NCBI GenBank assembly: GCA_000474255.1
Contig: BATO01000009.1
Span: 61,378-125,377, forward strand
Direction of reading: 5' to 3'
Origin: Aquipseudomonas alcaligenes MRY13-0052
GTDB lineage: Bacteria; Pseudomonadota; Gammaproteobacteria; Pseudomonadales; Pseudomonadaceae
DNA: 64,000 nt
Part shown: positions 1 to 8,735 of the stretch, piece by piece
Layout of the letters: every line of letters begins with the position of its first letter
Numbering within the stretch: position 1 is the first letter of the stretch
Made by a program: the position numbers and the translations under genes
The notes under the pieces: model-generated
The model's input: the letters and a program-made list of their open reading frames with translations, nothing else
The model's database searches: none
Told to the model about the DNA's origin: nothing

Positions 1-196
1 TGCCGCGGTGGAACAGCAGCAGCGCGTAGCCCATGACCCGGCCGGCGGCCTCGGCCACCGCCAGGCTGGCGTGGGCGCGGGCGATCATCCACTGGAAGCT
101 GCGCGGCGACAGGCGATCGAGTTCGAAGCACTGGTTCTCCAGGTGGAGCAGGGCGTCGAGGTCGTCGGGGCGGGCATCGCGAAAGCTGAAATTCAT
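1..196 (-). CDS. GNAT-family N-acetyltransferase, N-terminal part (runs off the window start)
   Basis: Sixty-five codons from an ATG at 196 are visible before the window edge. The protein begins MNFSFRDARPDDLDALLHLE and continues through a stretch with ASLAVAEAAGRVMGYALLLF, the first beta strands of a GNAT fold that would acetylate an amine or peptide N-terminus using acetyl-CoA. The acetyl-CoA P-loop lies outside the window. It is the last gene of a minus-strand run with a CorA-like protein and a RimK-family ligase. In pseudomonads a RimK-family ligase is often next to a GNAT/C39-peptidase fusion, so this could be the start of such a fusion, but that part cannot be seen. Confidence 0.75.
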   Translation of the reverse strand, partial: MNFSFRDARPDDLDALLHLENQCFELDRLSPRSFQWMIARAHASLAVAEAAGRVMGYALLLFHRG

Positions 197-251
197 GGCG
201 CTTCCTGGCTCAGGCAGGGGGCCGGGCACGGTTGCGCCCGGCGCGAGGGGC

Positions 252-398
252 TTAGCGGCGGGGTGTCCGTCGTGACGCCTTGTCGCGCGCCTGTCGCGCC
301 AGGTCGCCGGGCTTCATGCGGCTGTCGACGTAGTTGATGGCGATGCTCAGGGCGACGATGGCGACGAGGACGCTGAGGGCGATGTGCAGGGGTTCCAT
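252..398 (-). CDS. small single-span membrane protein (48 aa)
   Basis: A 48-codon frame starts at the ATG at 398 behind a good AAGGAAG ribosome binding site. It has one hydrophobic segment (about residues 5-22, LHIALSVLVAIVALSIAINY) followed by a basic tail rich in Arg and Lys ending RRTPRR. That gives a single-pass inner-membrane protein with a positively charged cytoplasmic tail. It sits between the CorA-like gene and the partial GNAT gene on the same strand, with short spacers, so it is probably co-transcribed. No family was recognised and no function is proposed. The clean ribosome binding site and membrane character are the main reasons to accept it. Confidence 0.6.
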   Translation of the reverse strand: MEPLHIALSVLVAIVALSIAINYVDSRMKPGDLARQARDKASRRTPRR

Positions 399-469
399 GG
401 GGCTTCCTTGGGGTGAGTGATGCCAGCGGGCGGGATGCCCGGCGGCGGTTGCGGGTGGGGGGCGTTGCG

Positions 470-1417
470 TCAGCTGGCCGGGGGCGATGCGCGGGCGGCC
501 ACCAGCCGGCGCAGGGCCAGCAGCATCACGCCCGCCAGCACGGCGAGGGCGAGGACGAACAGCGGGTAGGAGAGCCACCAGGGGATGGCGGCGGTCATCA
601 TGCTGAACTCGGACATGCCGCCGATGCCGGCGATCAGGTTGAGCGGCAGGAACACCACGTTGATCAGGGTGAGCTTGCGCAGCATCTCGTTCATGGTGGT
701 GTTCAGCAGGCTGCCGCGCGCCTCCATGAGGCCGGCCAGCACCGTGGAATAGATTTCCGCCTGCTTGATGCACTGGTCGTTCTCGATGATCAGGTCGTCG
801 AGCAGCTCCAGGCTTGCCGGGGGGAAGCCCAGGCGCTCGCCCTGGCTGCGCAGGCGGGCCAGCACCGCTCCGTTGCCGTGGATGGCGTTGAGGTAATACA
901 CCAGGCTTTCGCTGAGGCCGAGCATCTGCAGCAGGTGGCGGTTGTGCTGGCTCTGGTTGAAGCGCTGCTGCAGTTCGCGGGCGACCAGCTTGATCACCTT
1001 GAGGTGGCCCTCGTAGTGGTGGATGTTGCCCAGCAGGATGGCCAGCAGCACATCCAGCGGCTGGCGCAGGTCATGGCGCCCGGCGAAGCCGCCGAGCAGC
1101 GAGTCGGCGTTGGAGATCAGCACCAGTTGGCGCTCGTCCAGGAGCATGCCGAAGGAGGACACCTCGAAGGCGAAACGCTCGCCGCCGGAGTAGTTCTCCG
1201 GGCGCTTCCAGATGAGGAACAGCGAGCCGGCGCGGAATTCCACGCGGGCCACCTCGTCCGGGTCCAGGGCCGAGGCCAGGGCATGGGCGTCGAGGCCGAA
1301 GCGGCTGCGCAGCCACTCCAGCTCCTCGGCCTCGGGGGCGATGCACAGCTGCAGCGGCGCCGCGTCGTCGGTGCAGGGGCGCAGGGTGCCGTCGGTCAGC
1401 CTGTAGCTCTGGCGCAT
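470..1417 (-). CDS. CorA-family (2-TM-GxN type) cation transporter
   Basis: This 315-aa protein has a soluble alpha/beta N-terminal part, a long helical middle (about residues 130-245) and two C-terminal membrane spans, the architecture of CorA/ZntB divalent-cation channels that assemble as pentamers in the inner membrane. The first span is followed by GMSEF where CorA proteins carry the GMN signature, so the pore-entry motif keeps only GM. That substitution makes Mg2+ specificity uncertain; an efflux or Zn-type role as in ZntB-like members is possible. The ATG at 1417 was chosen because AAGGAG lies just upstream. Thirteen bases separate it from the RimK-family gene, suggesting one transcript. 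Confidence 0.85.
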   Translation of the reverse strand: MRQSYRLTDGTLRPCTDDAAPLQLCIAPEAEELEWLRSRFGLDAHALASALDPDEVARVEFRAGSLFLIWKRPENYSGGERFAFEVSSFGMLLDERQLVLISNADSLLGGFAGRHDLRQPLDVLLAILLGNIHHYEGHLKVIKLVARELQQRFNQSQHNRHLLQMLGLSESLVYYLNAIHGNGAVLARLRSQGERLGFPPASLELLDDLIIENDQCIKQAEIYSTVLAGLMEARGSLLNTTMNEMLRKLTLINVVFLPLNLIAGIGGMSEFSMMTAAIPWWLSYPLFVLALAVLAGVMLLALRRLVAARASPPAS

Positions 1418-1430
1418 GGGCCGTGCTCCT

Positions 1431-3011
1431 TCAGTGGGCGCCGCCACGGCGCTTGAGTTCGAGGCGGCGGATGAAGTCCTCCAGCACCAGGCTATAGAGC
1501 TCATCGCGCAGGTGGGCGTCCTCGATGCCGGCGTCGAGGTTGGGGTTGTCGTTCACCTCGATGACCTTGACGCTGCCGTCCACTTCCTTGAGGTCGACGC
1601 CATAGAGCCCATCGCCGATCAGGTTGGCGGTCTTCAGAGCCAGCTCCACCACCGCCTTCGGCGCCTGTTCCACCGGCAGGGTGCGGCATTCGCCGATCAC
1701 CTCGGTGCCCTGGGCCTTGTGGTTGACGATCTGCCAGTGGCCCTTGGACATGAAGTACTGGCAGGCGAAGATCGGCCGGCGGTTGAGGATGCCGATGCGC
1801 CAGTCGTATTCGGTGAAGAGAAATTCCTGGGCGAGGAGCAGCACCGAGTGCTCGAACAGCCCGGCGCTGGCCTCGCGCAGCTGCTGCAGGTTCTCCACCT
1901 TGATCACCCCGCGCGAGAAGCAGCCGTCGGGGATCTTCAGCACCAGGGGGAAGCCCAGGCGCTCGCCGACCTTGTCCAGCTCCTGGGGGTTGTCGCGGTA
2001 GAGGATTTCGGTGGCCGGCATGCTCAGGCCGTGGCTGCGCAGCAGGTCGGTGAGGAACACCTTGTTGGTGCAGCGCAGGATCGACGCCGGGTCGTCCATC
2101 ACGATCAGCCCCTCGCTCTCGGCCTTCTTGGCGAAGCGGTAGGTGTGGTCGTCGACGCTGGTGGTCTCGCGGATCAGCAGCGCGTCGTACTCGGCCAGGC
2201 GCGAATAGTCCTTCTTCTCGATCAGGTCCACTTCGATGCCCAGGCGCTTGCCGACCCGCACGAAGTTCTCCAGGGCGCGGGCATTGGAGGGCGGCAGCGG
2301 CTCGTCCGGGTTGTGCAGGATGGCCAGGTCGTAGCGCGCCACCCGGCGCGAGCGCGGCAGGCGCCAGACCTTGCGGTTGAAGCCGTCGAGGGCGCTGGCG
2401 AACTGGTCTTCCTGGGCCTCGCGCAGCTTGTGCAGCGAACCCGGGCGCAGGCCGGCGATGCGCCAGGTGTCGCCCTTGCGTACGTCCACCAGGAGGATGG
2501 GGCAGGGGAAGGCCTCGAACAGCTGGCGGGCGATGTCCTGCAGCGGCTCGAAGTCGGTGCGGCCGAAGTACAGGCTGAGGGTGAAGCCTTCGGTGTTGGC
2601 CCAGGGGTGCTGGGCGAGGGCCTCTTCCAGGGACTTCTCCAGGTCGTCCAGGGCCAGGCCGTAGAGCGACTTGCGCGCCAGCTCGCTGATGGTGCGCACC
2701 GAGGGGATGACCTTGTGCCCGCGCGCCTCGGCCAGCAGCGAGCAGTAGTAGCCGTGGCCCAGGTACTTGTAGTGGCGGCACAGGTTGATGACCTGGACCT
2801 TCTTGTCCAGCTCGCCGCCGCGCGACTGTTCGAGGTACTCCCGCGCGGTGAGCATCTCCTCGCTGGGGATGTAGGAGGACCAGTCCTCCCGGCGCTCGAC
2901 GATGATCAATACCTGGCCGCCGTCGCGGCGCTGCAGGAGGCCCTCGGCGAGGCCGACGGCCTGGAGTGGGTCGGGGGGGATGCTGCTGAGACTGGCTTGA
3001 ACCGAAGACAT
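1431..3011 (-). CDS. RimK-family ATP-grasp ligase with N-terminal RimK-like domain
   Basis: The 526-aa protein has an N-terminal half (about 1-220) typical of the longer RimK-family proteins and a C-terminal ATP-grasp domain (about 280-500). Recognisable elements are LVLKIPDGCFSRGV (nucleotide-binding lysine region) and VIEVNDNPNLDAGIED, the metal-binding E/N pair of ATP-grasp enzymes. Such enzymes join an amino acid, usually glutamate, to a carboxylate using ATP; the substrate of this subfamily is not established here. It is the first gene of the minus-strand set. The start is ATG 3011 or an upstream GTG at 3017; neither has a strong ribosome binding site. Confidence 0.85.
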   Translation of the reverse strand: MSSVQASLSSIPPDPLQAVGLAEGLLQRRDGGQVLIIVERREDWSSYIPSEEMLTAREYLEQSRGGELDKKVQVINLCRHYKYLGHGYYCSLLAEARGHKVIPSVRTISELARKSLYGLALDDLEKSLEEALAQHPWANTEGFTLSLYFGRTDFEPLQDIARQLFEAFPCPILLVDVRKGDTWRIAGLRPGSLHKLREAQEDQFASALDGFNRKVWRLPRSRRVARYDLAILHNPDEPLPPSNARALENFVRVGKRLGIEVDLIEKKDYSRLAEYDALLIRETTSVDDHTYRFAKKAESEGLIVMDDPASILRCTNKVFLTDLLRSHGLSMPATEILYRDNPQELDKVGERLGFPLVLKIPDGCFSRGVIKVENLQQLREASAGLFEHSVLLLAQEFLFTEYDWRIGILNRRPIFACQYFMSKGHWQIVNHKAQGTEVIGECRTLPVEQAPKAVVELALKTANLIGDGLYGVDLKEVDGSVKVIEVNDNPNLDAGIEDAHLRDELYSLVLEDFIRRLELKRRGGAH

Positions 3012-3017
3012 CTTCAC

Positions 3018-3420
3018 GGGCCCGCTTGAGAGGTGGTGCGCCTCAATTAAGCAGTAAGCCGCGGCCCTGTCTCGCGTCGTTACGCAGGCTTTACGGGGCG
3101 TTTGCGAACCTTACGCAAACGTTGCGCAGCGGGCGTTCGACGGGCTCCGATGCGGCGCGCGGATGGGCGCTTCCTGCCGTGGAAATGGCCCGGGCCTCCG
3201 TACGACGGTGCCTCGCTCGCCCGGCCCGGGGACACGCGCGGATCGCCTCGCGCCGCTCTGCGCCGTGACGTTCGGCCGCGCCCGGTGCCTCGCCCACCAA
3301 GGACCGTGAATGGCGAGCCTAGTCCCAACGGACTATGACCGGCCCCGCCTCTCGTTTCGATAGTGGCCTCCCCCATGACTGAGCTCGGCGGCATCTCGCC
3401 AACCGGGTTGGAGGCCAACA
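3018..3420. other. divergent intergenic region between RimK-family and DUF1302 genes
   Basis: About 400 bases separate two divergently transcribed units and must hold both promoters. Besides the 7-bp inverted repeat at 3100-3120, no gene, terminator or repeat was recognised. Open frames across it have no ribosome binding site and unlikely composition, so none is called. Confidence 0.5.
3100..3120. promoter_or_regulatory. inverted repeat, possible operator (GTTTGCG-N7-CGCAAAC)
   Basis: GTTTGCG at 3100-3106 and CGCAAAC at 3114-3120 form a perfect 7-bp inverted repeat with a 7-base spacer, about 90 bases upstream of the RimK-family start and 300 upstream of the DUF1302 gene. The spacing fits a dimeric regulator. 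No matching regulator is encoded next to it, so the assignment is inference. Confidence 0.35.
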
Positions 3421-4959
3421 ATGACAACAACAGCGTGCTTCACCCTTCCGGCCCTGGCCGGCCTGCTGCTGGCCAGCACCACTGCCCCTGCGGCGCTCTT
3501 GGAGCCCGGTGACGAGGTGAAGATCCAGGCCAGCCACGTGATCTCCTACGGGCTGGCCTGGCGTACGGAGAAGCCGGCCCACGCCCTGGGCGGCAACGAC
3601 AACGCCAACGGCAACGACGGCAACAACGCCTTCAAGCGCGGCAGCCTGATCAGCCACCGCCTGGGCATCGTCAGCGACGCCGACATCAGCTACCGCAAGG
3701 ACTTCGGCCTGTTCATCCGTGGCAGCGCCTACTACGACGACGTCTACCACCGTGGCAACGACAACCGCACGGGCACCTCCAACTGCTTCGCCGCCGGGCA
3801 GTGCTCGCGCCCCGACCGCTTCTCCTCGCAGACCCGCGACGCCCATGGCGGTGGTTTCGAGCTGCTCGACAGCTACCTCTACGGCACCTGGCACATCGAC
3901 GGACGACCGCTCAACCTGCGGCTCGGGCGGCAGGTGGTCTACTGGGGCGAAAGCGTCTACAACGGCAACGGGGTCGCCTCGGCCATGAGTCCCTTCGATG
4001 CCACCAAGTCCAATGTGCCGGGTGTCGAGGTCAAGGAGCGCACCCTGCCGGTGGGCCAGCTGTTCGCCTCCTTCGGCCTCACCGAAACGCTCGACCTGCA
4101 GGCCTACTACCAGTACGAGTGGAAGAAGACCCGACTCAGCGCGGTCGGCAACTATTTCTCCACCACCGACCTCATCGACAAGGGCGGCTTCAGCAACGCC
4201 ACCGGGCGGTTGCAGCGCCTGCGTGACGACGAGCCCGGCGACAGCGGCCAGTTCGGCCTGGCCCTGCGCTACGTCGCCGAGCGCTTGAACAACACCGAGT
4301 TCGGCGTCTACCGCCTGCGCTACCACGCCAAGACGCCGGTGGTGGACAACCTGAGCAGGCGCGGCACCTACCGTGCCCGCTACTTCGACGACATCGACCT
4401 CTACGGCGCGAGCTTCGCGACGGTGGTGGTGGACACCAACGTCAATGGCGAGATCAGCGTGCAGAACCACCTGCCGCTGGCGGTGAACATCGGCGGCGCC
4501 CGACACACCGCGCGGGGCCGCACCGGCCAGGCGCTGCTGTCGGTGACCCACGGCTTCGGCCACACGCCGTTCGCCGACAACTTCACCCTCAACGGCGAGG
4601 TCGGCTACAACCGCGTGCTCGACAACGACAGCGCGCACCTGGCCGGGCGCGCCGCCAGCGACGAGCTGTGGAACGACCGCTCGGCATGGGGCTACACCCT
4701 GAGGGCCAGCGCGCGCTACATCGAGGCCCTGCCCGGCTGGGACCTGTCCATTCCGGTTTCCTTCAACCAGGGCGTGAACGGCAAGTCCTCCCTCGGCAGC
4801 TACAGCCGGGGTCGCAACCGCCTGTCCGTCGGTACCACCTGGGAGCACCTCGGCAACCTGTCGCTGGAGGCGAGCTACAACGCCTACCTCGGCAGCCCGG
4901 CCGACAACGCCCAGACCGATCGCGACCACATCGCCTTCAGCGCCAAGTACAGCTTCTGA
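3421..4959 (+). CDS. DUF1302 family outer-membrane beta-barrel-like protein
   Basis: The 512-aa protein starts with a signal peptide (MTTTACFTLPALAGLLLAST, cleavage probably after an Ala near residue 24) and continues as alternating amphipathic strands rich in Tyr, Asn and Gly, ending AFSAKYSF with a terminal Phe as in outer-membrane proteins. The composition and order, including LRLGRQVVYWGESV near residue 170, match the DUF1302 family, which in pseudomonads is nearly always paired with DUF1329. The pair is presumed to work in the envelope, possibly in lipid or hydrophobic-substrate handling, without proven function. A GGAGG ribosome binding site precedes the ATG. The DUF1329 gene follows after 34 bases. 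Confidence 0.88.
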   Translation: MTTTACFTLPALAGLLLASTTAPAALLEPGDEVKIQASHVISYGLAWRTEKPAHALGGNDNANGNDGNNAFKRGSLISHRLGIVSDADISYRKDFGLFIRGSAYYDDVYHRGNDNRTGTSNCFAAGQCSRPDRFSSQTRDAHGGGFELLDSYLYGTWHIDGRPLNLRLGRQVVYWGESVYNGNGVASAMSPFDATKSNVPGVEVKERTLPVGQLFASFGLTETLDLQAYYQYEWKKTRLSAVGNYFSTTDLIDKGGFSNATGRLQRLRDDEPGDSGQFGLALRYVAERLNNTEFGVYRLRYHAKTPVVDNLSRRGTYRARYFDDIDLYGASFATVVVDTNVNGEISVQNHLPLAVNIGGARHTARGRTGQALLSVTHGFGHTPFADNFTLNGEVGYNRVLDNDSAHLAGRAASDELWNDRSAWGYTLRASARYIEALPGWDLSIPVSFNQGVNGKSSLGSYSRGRNRLSVGTTWEHLGNLSLEASYNAYLGSPADNAQTDRDHIAFSAKYSF

Positions 4960-4993
4960 CCGCCTTCGACCCCATACGACAGGAGGACCTTCC

Positions 4994-6241
4994 ATGTCCC
5001 GCCAATCCGATTTGCGTCACCTTCTCCTCGCCGCCGCCATCGGCCTCAGCCCCTTGACCGAGGCCGCTCTCAGCGAGGCCGAGCTCGCCCGTCTCGACCA
5101 GGACCTCACGCCCATGGGCGCGGAGCGAGCCGGCAATGCCGACGGCAACATCCCGGCCTGGAGCGGGCGTTGGCGCGGTGCGCCGGAGCATGTCGACTTC
5201 GCCGGCAGCGGCTCGCTCCAGCCCGATCCCTATGCCTCCGAGCGCCCCCTGTTCCGCATCACGGCCGAGAACGTCGGGCAGTACCAGGAGCGCTTGAGCG
5301 ATGGCCAGGTGGCGCTGTTCAAGCGTTATCCGCAGAGCTACTGGATGGACATCTACCCGAGCCATCGCGACTTCCGTGCCAGCGAGAACATCGAGCGCCA
5401 CCTCCGTGAGAATGGCCGTACTGCAAAGCTGACCGAGGACGGCCATGGCGTCACCGGCGCCTTCGGCGGATCGCCTTTCCCGATACCCCGCAGCGGCAAC
5501 GAGCTGATCCTCAACCACTCCCTCCAGGGGCGCGGTCCCGGCGAGGAGGGGGTCTACACGCTGGTGGTGACCCTGGCCAACGGCAAGCGGGCACGTCAGG
5601 TGCAACATCACCAGACGTTCAACGTGTGGACCAACCCCGATAACCCCCGCGTGGAGGTCGAGGCTCCCATCCTCAGCCACTTCATGTACAAGACCCTGGA
5701 GCCGACCCGCGAGCTGGGCAAGATCACCTTCGGCCACGGCTTCGTCGATCCCCTCGCCAATGCGCAGCAAAGCTGGCAGTACGACCCCGGCAGCCGGCGC
5801 GTCAGGCGGGCGCCCAACGTCGGCTACGACAACCCCTCCAGCGGCGCCAGCGGCAGCCTGCGGGTCAACGACGACAGCCGCATGTTCAACGGGGCGTCGG
5901 ATCGTTACGAGTGGACCCTGCTCGGCAAGAAGGAGCTGTTCATCCCCTATCACAACTACCGCATCAACGACCCGGCCTTGAGCCTGGCGGCCCTCACCGA
6001 GACCCTGGGCCATCCCAACCCTGCCGCCTTGCGCTACGAGCTGCACCGGGTGTGGGTGCTGGAGGCCCGGCTCAAGACCGGCAAGCGGCACATCTACGCC
6101 AAGCGCCGCTTCTACCTCGACGAGGACACCTGGGGCGCCGTGCTCGCCGACAGCTACGACGCGCGCGACTACCTGTGGCGCACCAACCTGCAGACCACCT
6201 TCTACGCCTACGACACCCAGAGCTACCAGGCCGGGCCGTAG
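4994..6241 (+). CDS. DUF1329 family periplasmic protein, cut short by an amber codon
   Basis: The frame begins at an ATG behind AGGAGGACC and has a signal peptide (about 1-24) and the DUF1329 body, with conserved-looking segments such as NADGNIPAWSGRW and YHNYRINDP. It stops at TAG 6239-6241 after 415 codons. The same reading frame then continues for 44 further sense codons to TGA 6374-6376 with sequence typical of the family's C-terminus (VYHDLISGAYLVDRL and DASDFTPATVRKRAK). The whole would be about 460 aa, near the usual length for the family. The stop is therefore a nonsense mutation, a base-call error, or suppressed. The partner DUF1302 gene upstream is intact. Confidence 0.8.
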   Translation: MSRQSDLRHLLLAAAIGLSPLTEAALSEAELARLDQDLTPMGAERAGNADGNIPAWSGRWRGAPEHVDFAGSGSLQPDPYASERPLFRITAENVGQYQERLSDGQVALFKRYPQSYWMDIYPSHRDFRASENIERHLRENGRTAKLTEDGHGVTGAFGGSPFPIPRSGNELILNHSLQGRGPGEEGVYTLVVTLANGKRARQVQHHQTFNVWTNPDNPRVEVEAPILSHFMYKTLEPTRELGKITFGHGFVDPLANAQQSWQYDPGSRRVRRAPNVGYDNPSSGASGSLRVNDDSRMFNGASDRYEWTLLGKKELFIPYHNYRINDPALSLAALTETLGHPNPAALRYELHRVWVLEARLKTGKRHIYAKRRFYLDEDTWGAVLADSYDARDYLWRTNLQTTFYAYDTQSYQAGP

Positions 6242-6376
6242 GTCTACCACGACCTCATCTCCGGCGCCTACCTGGTGGATCGGCTGACCAACGAACACGC
6301 GCCGATACGCCTTTCCGAGCTCGCCCACGATGCCAGCGATTTCACCCCCGCCACCGTGCGCAAGCGCGCCAAGTGA
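6242..6376 (+). pseudogene. in-frame C-terminal remainder of the DUF1329 gene after the amber codon
   Basis: Forty-four sense codons and a TGA continue the DUF1329 reading frame without a shift directly after the TAG. The translated text (VYHDLISGAYLVDRLTNEHA, then DASDFTPATVRKRAK) reads as the normal end of the family. The remainder has no start codon or ribosome binding site of its own. It is listed separately so that the full-length gene, 4994-6376, can be reconstructed. Confidence 0.7.
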
Positions 6377-6396
6377 CCCGCCGAGGAGCAATGGCA

Positions 6397-7287
6397 ATGA
6401 CCCGGATCTGCCTGGTTTTCAGCTTCGCGCTGTTCTGTGGCCTGGCCCAGGCCACGACCCTGCCGCTGGCCCGCGACCTGCCCGCTGCCGAGCGGGAGGC
6501 GCAGCGCCTCTTCGCCTTGCCCAGCGTCCCGAACCTGCGGGACCTGGGCGGCTATCGCACGGCCGATGGGCGCACGGTGAAGTGGGGCCTGCTCTACCGC
6601 GCCGGCACCCTCGACGCGCTCGACGAGGTCGACCAGCGCGAGCTGCAGCGCCTGCAACTGCGTCGCCTGGTCGACCTGCGCAGCCGCGAAGAGATCGACG
6701 ACGCCCCCGATCGCCTGCCGCCGGAGCTGGCTGCGCTGCGGGTGGAGATGCCGGTGCGTGCGGGCAATATCGACGTGCGCGAGCTGAGCCGGCGCATCAA
6801 CGGCGGGGACATCGGCGACCTTCGGCTGGATGACTTGCTGGTGGATGCCAACAGGAGCTTCGTCCGCGAGCACCGGCAGGTCTTCCGCAACTGGCTCCAT
6901 GGCCTGCTCGACGAGCAGGGCACGCCCGTCCTCTATCACTGCACGGCCGGCAAGGACCGCACGGGCTTCGCCTCCGCCGTCCTGCTGCTGGCGCTCGGCG
7001 TGCCGGAATACACGGTGATGGAGGACTACCTGGCCTCCAACCCATACCTGGAGGACAGGAACCGGCGCATCGGCGAGCGGGTCCGGCAGGCCTCCGGCGG
7101 GCGTACCGATCCCGCCATCCTGCAGCCTCTGCTGGAGGTCCGGCCCCGGTACCTGCAGGCGGCACTGCAGGCGATGCGCGAGGACTACGGGACGGTGGAG
7201 GGGTTCCTCAGGGACGGGCTCGGTATCGACGACGACCTGCGCGCGCAGTTGCGCGAGCGCTTCCTCGAGCCGCTGGCCTCGCGTTAG
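6397..7287 (+). CDS. secreted tyrosine-protein phosphatase (PTP, Y_phosphatase3 type)
   Basis: A roughly 296-aa protein with a signal peptide (RICLVFSFALFCGLAQA) and a protein-tyrosine phosphatase domain. The phosphatase loop HCTAGKDRTG places the nucleophilic Cys near residue 182 and the phosphate-binding Arg six residues later, in the CX5R form; NLRDLGGYRTADGR near residue 46 is the typical N-terminal motif of the bacterial family. It should dephosphorylate tyrosine or other phosphoesters in the periplasm. GAGGAG is 8 bases before ATG 6397 and only 2 before the ATG at 6391, so the later start is preferred. It lies 20 bases after the DUF1329 frame and is probably in the same operon. Confidence 0.88.
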   Translation: MTRICLVFSFALFCGLAQATTLPLARDLPAAEREAQRLFALPSVPNLRDLGGYRTADGRTVKWGLLYRAGTLDALDEVDQRELQRLQLRRLVDLRSREEIDDAPDRLPPELAALRVEMPVRAGNIDVRELSRRINGGDIGDLRLDDLLVDANRSFVREHRQVFRNWLHGLLDEQGTPVLYHCTAGKDRTGFASAVLLLALGVPEYTVMEDYLASNPYLEDRNRRIGERVRQASGGRTDPAILQPLLEVRPRYLQAALQAMREDYGTVEGFLRDGLGIDDDLRAQLRERFLEPLASR

Positions 7288-7537
7288 AAGACCGGGGCCG
7301 CCGGGGTTGCCGGAGAGGCGTTTCGCTCGATCCGCCTTGGCAGTTGGCGGGAGTCTGCTAGCGTCAATCCGGCATCCACCGTTTCGATCACGTTCGCGCT
7401 CGGGTGGGGGGCAAGGCGCCGGGGGTCGACTTCTCACATCCGTGCGAGACCTTCGGTGGTGTGCCCGTGGGGCGATGACTTGAGGGCGTCGCCGACGCTT
7501 CCAGTCTTCCCAAACTTGCTCGGACAAGGAGTCTTCG

Positions 7538-8209
7538 ATGAAACATGCATTGGCGTTGGGCGTGGCGCTGGCGCTTTCCACCGCGCTGGTCGGCTGCTCG
7601 AGTACGGTTACCCAGCCGGATGAGTATTCCGGGTTCCTCTCCAGTTACGGCAGCCTGCAGGAGGCGACCACTCCCTCCGGCGCGCAAGTGATGCGCTGGA
7701 TCGACCCCAAGGTGGACATCGGCCGCTACACCGCCGTCTACGTCGAGCCCACCCAGTTCTACCCACGCCCCCAGGCCACCGAGAAAATCCCCCAGAGCAC
7801 CCTGGACGGCATCACCCGCTACTACGACATGGCGCTCAAGCGCGAAATCAGCAACAGCCTGTCGCTGGCCAGCAAGCCGGGGCCGGGCGTCATCGTCGTG
7901 CGCGCGGCCATCACCGGTGTCAGCAGCAAGACCGAAGGGCTCAAACCCTATGAGGTCATTCCGGTGGCCCTGGTGGCAGCGGCGGTGAGTACCGCCAGTG
8001 GCATCCGCGACCAGGAGACCGAACTGGCCACCGAGGCGCAGTTCCTCGATGGCGGCAGCAACAAGGTGATCGCCCAGGTGGTGCGCAAAGGGACCGGTAC
8101 GCCGCTGGAGAACAGCGCCCAGGTGATGCAGCCGGCGGATGTCACGGGCGTTATCGACGGCTGGGCCAAGGACATGAACCAGAGCTACCAGAAGTTCAAG
8201 GCGAAGTAG
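7538..8209 (+). CDS. DUF3313 family lipoprotein
   Basis: The 223-aa protein begins with a lipoprotein signal (MKHALALGVALALSTALVGC), where LVGC is the lipobox and Cys20 the lipidated residue. The rest follows the DUF3313 pattern: YSGFLSSYGSLQ after the leader, then IDPKVDIGRYTAVYVEPTQF, and a C-terminal segment predicting a globular periplasmic domain. Function is unknown in the family. AAGGAGT precedes the ATG. About 250 bases separate it from the phosphatase, including a purine-poor stretch that could hold its own promoter. It converges on the GNAT gene at 8217 with a 7-base gap and no obvious terminator. Confidence 0.85.
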   Translation: MKHALALGVALALSTALVGCSSTVTQPDEYSGFLSSYGSLQEATTPSGAQVMRWIDPKVDIGRYTAVYVEPTQFYPRPQATEKIPQSTLDGITRYYDMALKREISNSLSLASKPGPGVIVVRAAITGVSSKTEGLKPYEVIPVALVAAAVSTASGIRDQETELATEAQFLDGGSNKVIAQVVRKGTGTPLENSAQVMQPADVTGVIDGWAKDMNQSYQKFKAK

Positions 8210-8216
8210 CGCGCCC

Positions 8217-8735
8217 TCAGCCCGCCCTGGCGGGCAGCTCCAGCTCCATGGTCTGGGCCAGCAGCGCGGAGCCTTCGCGCAGCGGCTCCGGCTCGCCGAT
8301 GGGGCGGAAGCCCTGGGCGCGGTACAGGCCCATGGCCGGGCTCTCGGCTAGGGTGACGCCGAGACGCACGCGGCGCACGCCCAGGCCTTGCGCCCAGGCC
8401 AGGGCATCGGCCAGCAGTGCGCGGCCGGCACCGAGGCCACGGCGCGCCGGGTCGACCCACATCTGGTAGAGGTCGGCCACGGCGGGCTCGCTGGCCGAGC
8501 GGCGGCACCAGAGCAGCCCGCAGGCGGCACCCTCATCGAGCGCGAACAGCACCCGGTCATTGCTGGAAGCAATCGCGTTGGCGATCCGGCTCGCCCAGGC
8601 GTCGTCCGACCGCGTGTGTTCCGCCGCGAAGGTGCTGCCGAAGGCCTCCGGCGAGTCGCGCAGGGCCTGCAGGCGCAGGTCGCGGTAGGCCGGCCATTCG
8701 CCGGCCTCTATCGGGCGTATGCGCAGCGCCGTCAT
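8217..8735 (-). CDS. GNAT-family N-acetyltransferase
   Basis: The 172-aa protein starts MTALRIRPIEAGEWPAYRDL and carries the acetyl-CoA binding motif A as DPARRGLGAGRALLADALAW, the Q/RxxGxG/A signature. A C-terminal segment GLYRAQGFRPIGEPE is the usual motif B. It transfers an acetyl group to an unknown small molecule or peptide. The ATG at 8735 overlaps the stop of the upstream VOC gene as ATGA, which indicates translational coupling and decides the start against a further upstream ATG at 8747. Family assignment is secure; substrate is not. Confidence 0.88.
   Translation of the reverse strand: MTALRIRPIEAGEWPAYRDLRLQALRDSPEAFGSTFAAEHTRSDDAWASRIANAIASSNDRVLFALDEGAACGLLWCRRSASEPAVADLYQMWVDPARRGLGAGRALLADALAWAQGLGVRRVRLGVTLAESPAMGLYRAQGFRPIGEPEPLREGSALLAQTMELELPARAG

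Noticed and set aside
413..1456. Long plus-strand frame opposite the CorA-like gene
   Set aside because: High-GC DNA gives long antisense frames; it is rich in Gln, His and Ala with no family features, while the minus strand encodes a clear CorA-like protein.
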